From Blasia pusilla (Eukaryota; Marchantiophyta; Marchantiopsida; Blasiales), in contig CM114273.1 of NCBI GenBank assembly GCA_050084515.1, forward strand, positions 4,464,001-4,528,000: a stretch of 64,000 nt of DNA, given 5' to 3'. Shown here piece after piece: positions 35,501 to 46,867 of this stretch; positions within the stretch are counted from its first letter, which is position 1; every line of letters starts with the position of its first letter. The notes under the pieces were generated by a model. It ran no database searches and was not told the origin of the DNA. It saw only the letters and a program-made list of their open reading frames with translations. A program made the translations under genes and the position numbers.

Positions 35501-38442
35501 TGAGAAAGGTGAATGGACTATCAAGTTCCTACACTGCCGGTACATCACATCAGAAGCAAAGAGCTCTGTATTTCTGTACACCATTCGTCCTTCAATCGAA
35601 TATGGCGAGGGATGCCAACACCAAAAAAAGAGACAGGCTTGAAGCTGTGCATCTAAAAACGTTTTGGGGGTATGGTGTCTACTTCCTCACAAGTTGGTGT
35701 GAGGTCAGAATTTGGGTTGGAACTCCTGGAGGGTAGACGTGAGATCGCCAAGTTGAAATGGTGGAGGCAGCAGGGGGCAATAGATTCCCGTCACTATTTT
35801 AAAGTGTTGATGAGGACAATTTGGACCCACAAAAGGCTAGTAAAGTAGACCAAATCTTGGACGAAAAAGGTTGAAGAGATTGTGCAAGCAACCAGGCTCC
35901 TTACAGAGCCTGGTCTGTGGGAGCAAGATGAGAAACCATTTGTGGATACCATTCCCATAGCAATGGGCAAACGTTCACAGCAAAACAGAATGGAGCAAGC
36001 CATGAAAATGTCTGACCTCTACCTCTTGACTGTACATCCCAAACAAGCAGAACTTATGGACTATTTCTGTGGTACCACTTGCTTGTGAACTTGGGGTAAG
36101 TTCAAGTTCAGGAAAGAGGCATTCCCCTTTAACCACAAGAAAAGCAGTATGGGAACAGGACTAAACTCCTGCACCTTGTGTGATGATTGGGATGAAAACC
36201 CTAGTCATTACATGGTCTCTTGCACAAAATTCATAACACACAGAGCAAGAGCATGTGCTAATCTTGCTAGGCTGGTGATGCCAGAACTGTTCAACCCATT
36301 TAGCAGCCTAGATTCACTGCCCAAAGTTGCTGCACTGGTGAGTAATGTGTATTGGGGATCCCAATCAAGTTAAGTAGATAGTGTTGTAAAGAGCTTCCCT
36401 GTTGACACTTGGAAGCCTTGCACCAACACTTTGTATATTCAGCACTCGCACTATATGAGAGTCTCTCCCTCCTCTCATATAGTACCTTCTTCACTTCTTC
36501 CTCGCTCTTCACCCATCCTGGTCTTTAGCACTGTCCAATCAGGGCATGGGGTTTACAGTTGCAAGGCTACGACAGGCACTACTTAATGAGTAGAGTTTCT
36601 CACCTGTCCACAGCATGTTTCTACCCTGTTTGTGGATTTATTTCTTACTGTTTGATGTTCATGAGTGAACTGATCACTGGGAATTTTCTTGCGGGTACAG
36701 GAAGGTTTTAAGAATGTATGTCTGTGTCCATTAGTTATGAATCGTGTTCATGAAGGAGGAAACACTCTAGGAGTTATTACTCATGAAATTACCTCAACCT
36801 AGGGTTAGAGAACCTCCTTTTCAGTTTAGTAACATCTGTTCTCTCGTACTACATCATCAGATGGCTAATCAGAAGATTGACGCGAAGAATACAGAGAGGG
36901 ACATTGCTCTTGAGAAACTTGCTTCAGCTGAGCTGAGAATTATTGAAAATCAAGAGAGACTGCAAAAGCTTGAAGATGAAGTACTACGGTTGCGACGTGC
37001 ACTGGAGCAGAGTATGACAAGACTGAACAGCTTGTCCTCTGACTCAGATTATCATGTTGACAGGTTGGATCTTCTCCGTGCTGTATTTGCATTCATTGTT
37101 TACTCTAGTTATCTTGTACTTTCTGAGTGCTAGGGTACTCCTCTCTCAAAATTATGGTTCTTTTCTCAAGACATCTTGTTTTAGTCATCACCAAGATGCT
37201 CTAACATTGTGTAATGGAGCTTCTGGAAACCAGCCAAGCAAAGTTTAAATGAGACCTTGTTGAGATCTCTCGTGCTGTGAACCTGTGTGGGTATAGGCGC
37301 ATTGTCATCAAACTTCTTGTGACCTACTTTCAAAGAAATCACAGTAGAGAGGTGTGTATATGCCTGTCTTCTTGATAAATTCTCTTCTCTTCACATTTTC
37401 ATTTCCCTCTGTTCAGCATAGCCACGAGTCATCACGTTCAGCACAGCCACTAGTCATCAATCAGTCAGATATGGCTGATGAGCAATCTCCAGTTTCAAGG
37501 CGAGCTTTTCTAGTCCCATACGGACAAGAAATCACTAATTTCATTCAGTCATTCATTCTCTTTATCAAATCAGAAGGCTGACTAGTTGAGGACCTACAGG
37601 TCCTTGACCTGATGGTGCGAATGCTTGGGTTCTCTGAAGACGAAAAAATAAGAGTGGGTCTTGCACAACAAGCTGCTGGCAGAGGTGTGGTCCGTGGTGT
37701 TTTGGGACTTCCTGGTCGATTTGTTGGTGGATTAATAGGAAGTGCCTCGGCAGATTCCCTAACACTTCCAACTCCGACGGATAACCAGGTGTGTAATTCA
37801 ACTGTGCATTCAAGTGTGATGAACAGCTGAGTGGGCTTTTTTCTTATTTTGACTCAGAAGCTTCATACAGATTGTGAAGAAGCGATAAAGGTGTACTGGA
37901 GAACTAAATCTCTAGATGCATTGTTTCAGATTTCAATTACTTATGCGGTGTTGTTTTTCATGAAGCTGATGGGTAAACTGGTGTACTTCTTTCAGTCTTT
38001 TGCAGACTTGTGGATTGATTTCTTGTTGAAGGAATCAGAAGAAAGGGAGAGGAGAGAGAAGGCAGAGGCGAGTGCAAAGGGTGATGCTGACATGGGTAGG
38101 AATGGGTCTTTATCAATGAGTAGTGAGCATATTGAGTACTCGCCAGGTGTCCTTGTGAAGGGAAGTGTTTCTGTACCCCCTTCCCCTGGTCGGTTTATTA
38201 GTCACAGGACCAGTAGTAGTTTTTCGGACTTTATGTCCAGTCTTCCATCTCCTAAGGATCCCGCCTATAGATCAGATATTGCAGCCCAGTTGCCATCGGA
38301 AACTAGAAGTGGCCCAGTTTTGGTTTCACAAAGCAGTGATGTAATAGGAAATGAGTTCTCCAGTATTTCACTAGTCTCATCCTCAGCAACATCAAATACC
38401 CTGTCAAGTCTTGGGCATCAAAAGCTTCCCCCTAGAACCTGA
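26494..38442 (+). CDS. Golgin candidate 3/4-like (GRIP-related ARF-binding) coiled-coil protein, 5' end missing
   Basis: A long coiled-coil tether of the Golgi; the Arabidopsis relative GDAP1/GC3 binds ARF1. Exons: 26494-26543, 26818-26946, 27131-27172, 27518-27718, 27916-28063, 28199-28263, 28391-28441, 28601-28711, 29456-29569, 29779-29928, 30383-30679, 31018-31083, 36861-37063, 37297-37351, 37600-37788, 37996-38442 (TGA). All are bounded by AG and GT and agree in phase; 28063 and 28441 were chosen by phase. The first exon found ends MNYVALLKETE, matching plant NYAALLKEKE. The middle is heptad-rich coiled coil (RLKQHLLDM, NLQSALGQYYAE). The C-terminal module is diagnostic: EQSMTRLNSLSSDSD, RRIVIKLLVTYFQRNHSRE, VLDLMVRMLGFSEDEK, GVVRGVLGLPGRFVGG, SFADLWIDFLLKESEERERR. 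About 772 residues are visible. N-terminal exons (usually starting MWSS) were not found. A LINE occupies the 31084-36860 intron. Confidence 0.9.
31418..31810 (+). pseudogene. LINE-like RT fragment in the golgin intron
   Basis: LFTLEEVESGIWRL, then, after shifts, MNTIHPLFATRDPMTASIYI and SITVRLLMTNIC resemble the N-terminal RT pattern (T.EEV..A...L, then PLFK...D....YR.ITV). It is strongly decayed and may belong to a different LINE from the copy that follows. Confidence 0.4.
33500..36593 (+). mobile_element. Second LINE copy (endonuclease end and RT), decayed
   Basis: Lies in the 5.8 kb golgin intron, same strand as the gene. SSIVDYIAVDEEL and GRSDHSLF (33680-33785) match the end of an APE-type endonuclease (S-x-x-DYI and SDH). 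From about 33960 it parallels the LINE at 11451-14085: LDLKKAYDTV (34950), QGCPLSPTLFNIF (35110), VMFADDFGG (35230), CDDWDENPSHYMVSC (36180), and the same terminus ACTACTTAATGAGTAG at 36593. Many shifts and stops. The 5' boundary is not found; decayed sequence from about 31.9 kb may belong to it. Confidence 0.75.
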
Positions 38443-39529
38443 TTGTGTGGACAGGTTGTTTCTTTTTACCCTTCCATTGTTTACTTACCACCACTGTATC
38501 TAATTGAAACTCAGACCTCCGCTTGTTGGTCTTATTCATTTGAAGAAAAGAGAAGACAAGCCAGATGACGCCAGACTGTAGATTTAATTGTAGTTAGGTA
38601 TAGCAGCAAGGTTCAAGTCTCCCCCCTCGGAGGTCCCTCTCTTGTCGTAATGTGCTACAGCTTATAGGACAACTTTAGTACCGAACATTAGTCAGAGGCA
38701 TGAGGTTAGGGCTGACATGGTTGGACAAATTGATTGTATTTGTAAGGCTATATGTTCATCACATAATCAGAAAGATTTTAGGCTGGATCTCTTTCTGCTT
38801 ACATTGAAAGATGTTGGAACATGTCCGTATGTTGTGGCATGTGTCAAACTCTAATTTGAAATCGCTTTGCACATACACAGGGTATCTGTAGTTTGGGGGT
38901 AGTCCGCCACTCGTAAGAACGTATCATTTCTTACTAGCATATCCCCGTGATCGTATCCCTAGTTTTTGGTAAAAGTCGGTGGATGCGTCCAGCTTCCTGC
39001 ATCCAGCTGGATGAAGACCCTCATGACCTAAAGTGGATTCCCACGTTACAGCTAACAGCATCACGACATGGTCATAGTCGACTTAGAGCGGCTATCACGT
39101 AACACCAAATATCCTATGGACTACATCAATAGGAAACGCCTTTGCCATCATTGTCTGAATGGTAGTCTTCGATCGGTGGTAGGTGAACAATAGATAGATG
39201 GTCTGCGATTGGCAAATGATTAATGGATGGTGGATAATTTCCGTCATATGCGGATTCTTTTAACTTTCCTAAAAATTCGACCTTTTTGATATTTTCCTCC
39301 CATGGCCAGGACGACATGAAATGGCCACCACCATACTCAATGAAATTATGCTCAATTTTTTGTATTGCATTCTCTACTCTAAAATACACAATAGCAATAT
39401 AGCTTTAACGAGAGGAATTTTAGGATGGTTTCAATGGTAGCGGATGTTATATAAACCTAAACCGAACATGGTCCATAATTTGCAAAACTAATGATAGTAT
39501 TAGCAAGCTATTACTAAACAGTCAAGTAG
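38443..39529. other. Golgin 3' flank, no further gene seen
   Basis: Presumed 3' UTR and intergenic DNA. An 87-codon minus-strand frame at 39126-39389 has no recognisable motif. Confidence 0.4.
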
Positions 39530-39735
39530 GTTCAAAGGAGGTTCAATTATGAGAGAATGAATTCTCAAGTTCCCTTTTTTAAGGTATATGCTCTCTTCGT
39601 GGGATTTCTATATGTAGGTCACCTCTTTGACCTTAAACCTAGAATAGTGGATAAGAGTCATTTCATAATTCTAGAAAGTAAACTCTCCCAAAATAGAAAA
39701 CTTGCATGAAACATAATATTCCTAAAATAGGTATA
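39530..39735 (-). repeat. Degraded fragment of terminal-repeat segment A
   Basis: GAGAGAATGAATTCTCAAG, GTCACCTC and CTCTCCCAAAATAG follow the order of segment A in the TE-B terminal repeat. It is too diverged to date and lies just outside TE-B. Confidence 0.45.
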
Positions 39736-39793
39736 AATGAACCCAAACCAAGGGGCATCCATAGTCCATGGTGACCATGGATTTGGTGACGAT

Positions 39794-40538
39794 TGTCACG
39801 CACATACACATTGCTACACAACATACATGGTTGTCACCGAACACATATACAAACACGCACAATCCCATGTTAACTCATGGCACCTACACACCGAGGCGAG
39901 AAGTATCAAAATATCTTCAATAAAATAAGGTCAAATTTCTCTCACAACACCATAGTTCTCACATGTCTCTCTCAGTGTCAAACCAAACTCACTCTCCTAA
40001 TGAAAAACTTGAGTTATATTCACAAGGCAGAGACCATAGCTCGGCCGCCTCGTGCCAAGAGGTTTAATAAAGAGAGAATGAACTCTCAAGCTCTCTCTCC
40101 TTGAGGTATATCCCTCCCCTCTTCCAACCTCTCTCCATGGTAGCCTATGCTCCCAAGTCACCTCCTTGGCTCTTGACCTGATGTAGGAGGTCAAAGGCCA
40201 CTTCCAAAAACAAAATTTCACCATATACTCAAAATGGGACTTACCCAAAATAGCAAGTAACTCAATATGGCTCCAAATGAGCCGAAACGAAGGGGAAACC
40301 CGCTCTCTCAAGTTTCCCGGCACCTCAACAGGTCATCCTCAACCTCTTGAGCCTGTTCTTCACTACTTGCAAAGGCTAGATCTCACTGATCTATCCTAAA
40401 AGACGTGATAACTGTCGTGCGCATACACATTGCTACACAACATACATCGCTGTCACTGAACACATACACAAACACGCACAATCCCATGCTAACTCATGGC
40501 ATCCAAACATAGAGGCAAGAAGTACCAAAATATCTCCA
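39794..40538 (-). repeat. TE-B 3' terminal block B1-A2-B2
   Basis: Segment B (about 127 bp, starting TGTCACGCACATACACATTG on the plus strand) occurs at 39794-39920 and again at 40413-40538 (TGTCGTGCGCATACACATTG). Between them lies segment A (39921-40410). A two-base spacer (AC) separates A from the inner B. The inner B abuts the G-run. In the 5' copy (50209-50724) segment A stands alone. TE-A has the same arrangement at 55738-56320. Confidence 0.75.
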
Positions 40539-40540
40539 AT

Positions 40541-40549
40541 CGCCCCCCT
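40541..40549 (-). promoter_or_regulatory. Polypurine-tract-like G-run, TE-B
   Basis: Minus strand AGGGGGGCG directly before the inner segment B, the place expected for a plus-strand primer. An equivalent G-run is at 56322-56329 in TE-A. Confidence 0.5.
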
Positions 40550-40720
40550 ACTTGGTGGTTAGGTCCCTCTAACTCCAGATAGTCATTTATCCCTACCTAC
40601 TATGACATACATCTTTAGGACACTAAGAGCAAAAAGGCCGGGTGCTCATATGGACACATCGTTAGTCCCCTTCTTATCATCCATGTCATATACACAAGTC
40701 AGAATTTAGAACTACCTACT

Positions 40721-41958
40721 CTATGTACATCTGGGACACATCCATCGTCCTTGAGGAACCCTAGTGAGAGGTGGCGTCAAACATGCCATATGCCATCATG
40801 TCGAACGCTAAAGATGTATGTCTATTGAATCTGTATCCTATCGCCAACCACGGCAATTGGAGATCCCAATCTCCTAGGTGACATCTATGCAAGCCATACT
40901 TGCACAATCCTCTCTTCACCGTCTGCACAACCCTTTCCGCTAGTCCATCCGTCTGAGGATGATCCCGCGAAGTGATGCAGTGGTCGATCAGCGCCTGATC
41001 ATACAAGACCTAAAACTCCTCGCGAAACTCTATATCCTCGCTTGTCTCAACTCAGCTGGTGCGCCGTAATGACTCAACCTTCAATCTAGGAAGGCATACG
41101 TCACTCCCTCACTCGCTTTGTCAGGCAATGCAACCAACTCTATCCACTTCGAGAAGTGCTTGACCATCACCAACACATACGACTATGGCGTTCTGTCAAA
41201 TGCAAAGGTACTGCAAAATCCAAACTCCATCTATAACCTAAACCCATGATCGAAAGTGGATGCAATTATGGAGTCAGAGCATTGAACGATGCTCGGACTC
41301 GATCACACAGGATGCACTTGGCAAGAAACTGCTGAGCGTCAGTGTGCATGCCTCCCCATCAATATTGTATCTGGAGCAAACTATATGTCTACTTCACTCC
41401 AAAATGACCCAACTCCTCGTGGGCATGATGCACCAAACATGCTCTCTATGAAGCATGAGGCACTACACGTACACTACCATCCTCCCAAACACGTAACACA
41501 TGTGTCCCCTCTCACCGGAACCGTCTGGCTTGCTGTAGGATCCGATCGTGCTCTTTAGCACCCACTGTGTTCGCAACGCTGCCTGTACACAGGTATTCCA
41601 AGACTACTCCATCGTCGTGAATATCGTGGCCACCTCTCGTCTCCTCATCGGCCTCTGCATCTAAGGACTCTCCATCAGACCTCGCCATCGAAGTCTCAAC
41701 AATCTAGCTCTCCACAACCAACAAGCCCAAATAGGCCGACGCGTTCCATCATGGCACCAACTCTTCATCACTCTCTCCATGCCAACGAGCTCCCGTCGCA
41801 TCTCGCTGACTCGGGCATGGGTTACGGCTCAAACCATCTGCATCTTGGTTGAGCATCCCAGGTCTATGCACCACCTAGAAGTCATACTCCTGCAACAAAA
41901 GAGCCCACCTTGCAAGCTTCTCTGTAAGCTTGCCGCACTCCATCAACCACTTAAGTGG
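40721..41958 (-). pseudogene. TE-B integrase remnant with PHD-finger tail
   Basis: Around 40761-41006 the frame reads ALIDHCITSRDHPQTDGLAE, then RVVQTVKRGLCKYGL, the end of the DDE core with its glutamate in DGLAE, followed by LPWLAIGYRF. After SLAF the sequence jumps by an internal deletion to 40795-40721, which reads WHMACLTPPLTRVPQGRW and then MCPRCT before a TAG. This is the last part of the PHD finger seen complete in TE-A (WHMMCLTPRMDVVPTGRW, VCPRC). The zinc-binding region and first catalytic aspartates lie in broken frames from about 41958 to 41010. Confidence 0.75.
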
Positions 41959-44205
41959 CTAATGATCAATAATGATGGTAAAGGGGTTGCCGAATAGATA
42001 ACACCTGAAAAGTGCGACAACCCACACGGCAACCAAACGCTCACCCTTATACGAGCTATACTTCGCCTCTGCAGCGTTGTTCAAGCAACTAGCGTAAGCC
42101 ACTATGAACTCTCTACCATCATCGTCATGCTGGGTGAGCACGGCTTCAAGCCCCAACATGCTCCAATCGGTATGCAACTGGAAAGGACGCCCCTTGATTG
42201 ATCTCCTCAATATGGGCACAGACGTCAATCTGTCCTCGAGCAACTGAAATGCTCTCTCTTGCTCATCCCCCCAGTACCACTCTTGATCCACCTTGATCAC
42301 CAAGGTCAACGGCTTTGCAATCGAATTGAAACCCTTGACGTACCGTAGATAGAAGTTTGCCAATCCCATGAATGCACGAACTCGACTCACATGTGTAGGG
42401 CGTGGAATGCGTGAAATAGCCTCTACCTTTGTCTCCTACACACCAAGGCCACCTGGGTATATCGTATGACCCAGACACTCAATCTGGACGTAGAAGAACT
42501 TGCACTTGCATGGATGTAGATTCAGTCCATGTAATTGCAATCGTCGAAACACCTCCTCCAGATGTCGCTCATGCTCCTCTGTCACGTCTTTTAGGATAGA
42601 TCGGTGGGATCTAATAGAGCGCCTTCATGAGTCGAGGATGACCTGCTGAGGCCCTTGGAAACCTGAGATAGCAGGTTTCCCCTTCGTTTCGGCTCATTTG
42701 GAACCATATTGAGGAACTTACTATTTTAGGTAAGTACCATTTTGAGTATATGATCGACTTACTATTTTTGGTAAGTGGCCCTTGACCCCCTACATCAGGT
42801 CAAGAGCCAAGGAGGTGACTTGGGAGAATAGGTTACCATGGAGAGAGCTTGGGAGAGGGGAGGGGTATACCTCAAGGAGAGAGAGCTTGAGAGCTCATTC
42901 TCTCTTTGTTGAACCTCTTGGCATGAGGCGGCGGAGCTATGGTCCCTTGCCTTGTGAGTGTAACCCGAGCCTCTCATTAGGAGAGTGGGTTTGGTTTGAC
43001 ATGAGAGAGAGAGAGCACACCTTTGAGAGCTATGGTGTAAGATGGTGTAGAGAGAGATTGGAGCTTACTTTATTGGAGATATTTTGGTACTTCTTGTCTC
43101 GTTGTTTGGATGTCATGAGTTAGCATGGGATCATGCGTGTTTGTGTGTGTGTTCGGTGACAGCGATGTATGTTGTGTAGCGATGTGTATGCGCACGACAC
43201 CTCAATCGTGGTGCTAAAGACTGCGATGTTATCAATATAATACCTAGCAAAATCCAAACCTTCCAAGATCCTATCCATGACCCTTTGAAACTCATCCGGG
43301 GCGTTCTTTAACCCAAATGGTAAGAATCGCCACTAGTACAAAAAATCCTTCCCATGAGGATGGATGCCCCAAATGCCATCTTCTGCATGACCTCCAATCT
43401 GATAGGCAATTGATGGTGCCCAACTCATAGATCTAACGAACTTAAGACCTTTGCATACCCAATAGCATCAAAGATCTCCTCAAGGGTGGGCATGGCATAC
43501 CTATCGGACTTCGTCTGACCCAATTGATAGGTCGGTAATCTCCACACATCCGCCTACTCGTCTAGTTTCCATGCACATCCTTCTTGGTAGGCATGACAAT
43601 GGATAGATGCATACTCTCCATGCGACATCTTCACTAGTCTGCTCCAACCAAGTCATGGCCGCTACTTTGAATTAGAGCCCTCTCAATGTCACTGTAGCTA
43701 TAGGGTCTTCGGAAGATCAACGTGTCACTTGACAACTCAATGCGGATCCCTGGACCCTTCAGCGTACCCAAATCCTGCATACTAGATACAAAACAAATCC
43801 TATAACTCCTAAGGAACTAGTGTATCCAGCGCCGCTCTCCTCCTGTCAACTTAGGGCCCACATCTGGCTCCCAAGTCTCCATCGTGACTACGGTAGGACT
43901 CTTCGGCGCGGGTGTTGGTGGTTGCAACCCCGTCTCGGACAACAGAATTCGACTGCTCCCCTGCAGCCAACTGCAAAATCGGATCTCCTCCACGTATAGT
44001 ATCCAGAACCACGCTCCATGCTGTGGCTATCATTTCCCAGCGTATCTGCAAAATATCCCAAGAAGTCCAAGGGTGTCTCTCTCAATCATCCCCGGTGTGT
44101 CGATCTCCTCAGGTCTTGCCCCTAGCCATTACCTCAACCGTCTCGGTAGGCATGGGGCTCACCAACGCAATAGCTGTGATCTGTCGCATCCTCAAATGAC
44201 GCTGC
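41959..44205 (-). pseudogene. TE-B reverse transcriptase / RNase H remnant
   Basis: The 41959-42390 frame gives VRAFMGLANFYLRYVKGF (RT thumb) then FQLHTDWSMLGLEAVLTQHD and YSSYKGERLVAVW (RNase H; TE-A has EGECLA). The catalytic YIDD region and palm are cut by the solo terminal repeat at 42580-43199. The N-terminal RT pieces run in broken frames to about 44000. Compare the TE-A frame at 58264-59520. Confidence 0.75.
42580..43199 (+). mobile_element. Solo terminal-repeat unit (A+B) inserted in TE-B RT
   Basis: A 620 bp unit, TGTCACGTCTTTTAGG ... GCGCACGACA, equal to segments A then B of the TE-B terminal repeat but in opposite orientation. The flanks CCTC (42576-42579) and CCTC (43200-43203) are a short target duplication. 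Removing the unit restores continuity with the uninterrupted TE-A sequence at about 58900 (TGCTCCTC then the RT frame). This shows that A+B is the mobile terminal-repeat unit. Confidence 0.85.
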
Positions 44206-46030
44206 TCAGCTACTCCTAAGCTGAAAAATCCATGTCAAGCAGTTCACGTCCATCTCCTGACCCAAGACATGATGTCGTGATGCCTCTGATAGTGATGGTA
44301 TTGCCGTCACTCTTGTGGGAAATCCCATCGCTCGCTCTCGCTCATCGGCGTTGGGCTCCACCAATAGTTGTACCTGGTCATCCCAAACCAAGCTAGGCCC
44401 GGCCTCCTTGAATGCATAGCAAGCGGGAAAACTCACCAATGTGGGAAAGATTGCTTGTGGAATGCCAATCCTGTTGACCAAAGTCAACGGAAGTCAATCG
44501 TCGTGCCTTATTTCCTGTGATCAACGACCTGGATCCAGAACAGAATCCATCAACAAATCGGAGGGACGCTCCACTCTTGCATACGCCCTCCGCAAAACCT
44601 CATGTGGCACCAAGTTGGCGATGTGCTCGTGAACCTACACTCGCCGCATCCAACAACATTGTCAGGCTTGTCGCGACCCTCATGACCAAACAACACCAAT
44701 AGGCGCCAAGCAAAACATCAGAACTCAAGTGAACTCACGCTGCGAGGTTTGCGCTTTGGAGAGGCATTTGGAAAGGTCTCTTGGAAAAGTCCAAGAGACA
44801 AAACGCGGAACAGAGTTGTGTGTTTCATGTGTTAGTGGTCGCGACCAGGAAACATAGACCAAACGCGAGCCAAGATTTGAGATGAGTTGAGTCTTGGGAG
44901 GTTGGTTGCCAAAGAGGTGAGAACTAGTTTGGAACACGACTAGCGTTTAGGAGAATCTGAGTGTGTTTAGGACCATAAAGTTGAGCTCCAAGATGCGTTT
45001 GGGACAATTAAGGCGCGTTGGAAATCTTATCTCAAGACGCTTCCAACGCATCAAAGATCTCAACAAACTCATAAGTACAAGCTGAGATATTGGCCGAAAA
45101 CGACTGTGAGAGCAATCAGGTTGAGGGCCAATTGGAGAGGCCTCGGTGTCTTTCCCTAAATGTAGGGGATCCCCGGAGATCCTCAGAAGTACTAGTAAGG
45201 GAGGAGTCTCTCTGAGATGTATCGGAACACGAATCCCCACTTTGAGCGCCAAACGGCATTTCAGAGGCACGGGATGGAACGGGAGTTTGGCATTGGAACT
45301 CGAAACCCAAACCTGATCCAAGGGAGTGGACGTTGTACGCCACACTTGGATTCCAACCTGAGATTCACTTTGTACGAGTCTTGGTGAGGAACTCATTGGA
45401 TGTCCATCGGACAGTTGGAACTTCCACACGCGAAACGCCGTTTCAAGTTCCTGAACCGACCAGAAAGTCTGTCCCAAGTCTTTCGAGACCCTTGCCCGTA
45501 TTGTAAACCGCGAAACTAGGATGGTTGAGCTTAATGAGAGTCCGAGACGAGAACTCGGAAAGTTAGCCCGCTGATTGATCCAAGACCCGACTAACTAGAG
45601 TGCGTGTTTGGATGCAGATCAGCGTTGAGAGCGTGACCTAGTGAACGTACGCTTCCACAACAAACAAGATTAACGTTCAAGGAGAGTAGGCGCACGACAG
45701 GGCTGATCCATGCGCGCACCTGATATACACTCGTCACCACGCGAGAACTCGAATCCCCCAAAATTGGCACATTCTCCAGATGTATGCTAGAGAACAAGAC
45801 TGATGCTTTTTGTAAATGTGGCAAGATCCGCATTATCTCCCAAAAAAACCTAGACCAAGACTCAGCTTACCCGCTACCTTATCCAGCACTCAATTGGCCC
45901 TGACACAACCAACCAGCAATGACCAAGTCTATGGTCCCTACCCGCTCCAAGTCCTCCTTCCCCAAAAATGAAATGTTCCTCTGTAGGGAACTTTGGTAAC
46001 CCTGGATGGCGGACGCAGACAAAAAGTCGG
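44206..46030 (-). pseudogene. TE-B cytosine methyltransferase remnant
   Basis: Near 45890-45950 the minus strand reads DLERVGTIDLVIAGWLCQG, aligned with TE-A DLERVGPVDLVIAGWPCQG: motif IV, with the catalytic cysteine kept but PCQ changed to LCQ. Next come FFWEIMRILPHLQ and LENVPILGDSSSRVVTSVYQ (motif VI). LDAASVGSRAHR (motif VIII) follows at 44656-44615, after an inserted element (44660-45699). Motifs IX and X are well kept at 44206-44400: PNADERERAMGF and LSEASRHHVLGQEMDVNC. Motifs I and II are absent, because only about 100 bp separate the end of the protease frame from motif IV, against about 400 in TE-A. Inactive. Confidence 0.8.
44660..45699. mobile_element. Insertion with TGTC...GACA ends in TE-B DNMT
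   Basis: A 1040 bp block with no counterpart in TE-A interrupts the methyltransferase between motifs VI and VIII. It begins TGTCAGGCTTG and ends GCGCACGACA, the latter identical to the end of the solo unit at 43199. It therefore looks like a terminal-repeat (solo LTR) unit of a related but different family. No target duplication is evident. Open frames inside it (for example 44947-45477) have no known motif. Confidence 0.5.
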
Positions 46031-46051
46031 AAAATCAGAGGCGTAACTGCG

Positions 46052-46852
46052 TCACATGATAAAGTGAAGCGCGCCTCGCAAAATCATCAACCTCCACGTA
46101 CAGGTGCTGCTCCACGCCATCAGCACATGCTCATCAGATAAATGTCGGAGCTCCTCACTCGAGCCCCACAAGGGCACCTCTCCTCCACGGAATGATGCGG
46201 CTACCATAACACTCCTCTCCCTAGAAGTGTTAGTTGCAAGGGTGTCCTCTGCATGGACATGCTCCTCAATCAAATCAGAAGGCCACGTGATGGCACTGCT
46301 AAATGCTGCTAAAGTTGCCATCTCTCGTGGCCGTCGCTCGATCACTCCATCTGTGAATCGAACATGTAATGAACAAAGTTTTCCATCACCGGACTGCCAT
46401 CCTAGTCTGTAGAACGCTGACTCCTCCCAGTAATCTAGGGAAAACCCCATCGGGTACAACACTGCTCCACCAACCAAGACATCATAGGACTCTGCATCGG
46501 TCAATATCACCTTGGCTCGCACCACGAACTCATATGTAGGATGTCCCGAGCGAATCCTCACCACAACCTCATGTCGGGTGATACAGTGTGTGGTACTCGC
46601 TCCACCCAAGGATGTCTGTATCCGTAATGGACAACGCTCCACATTGGCTCTCGTCAAGCCCAATCCTCTGAATGCCGCTCTCCCCAACATCAGGGGTTGC
46701 GCTCTTAAATCCAATAGGACACGTTGCAGACTAAAAACTCTACCTCTTGGACTCACCAATTGGAAGACCTCTCCCCAATTATCCAGCAACACAACACCAA
46801 GAGAAGCCATGGCATGCTCTATCGCGGGTCTAGCGGGCATTTCTGCCATCAT
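46052..46852 (-). pseudogene. TE-B retropepsin-like protease, catalytic motif lost
   Basis: A long open frame that aligns with the TE-A protease: VLLDLRAQPLMLGRAAFRG against VLLDSGAQPLMLGKAACVG, then QTSLGGAS and DVLVGGAVLYPMGFSLDYWE. The active-site triplet DSG is DLR here, so even this open frame would be inactive. It is followed by a linker with no recognised domain. Confidence 0.8.
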
Positions 46853-46867
46853 CGTAGTCGCAACATG

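Noticed and set aside
37413-37581. Extra golgin exon between 37351 and 37600
   Set aside because: Exons 37297-37351 and 37600-37788 join in phase and give NHSREVLDLMVRM, as in plant homologues, so the open frame between them is intron.
44947-45477. 176-codon minus-strand open frame
   Set aside because: Lies inside the inserted TGTC...GACA block and shows no domain, start context or homologue among the other elements.
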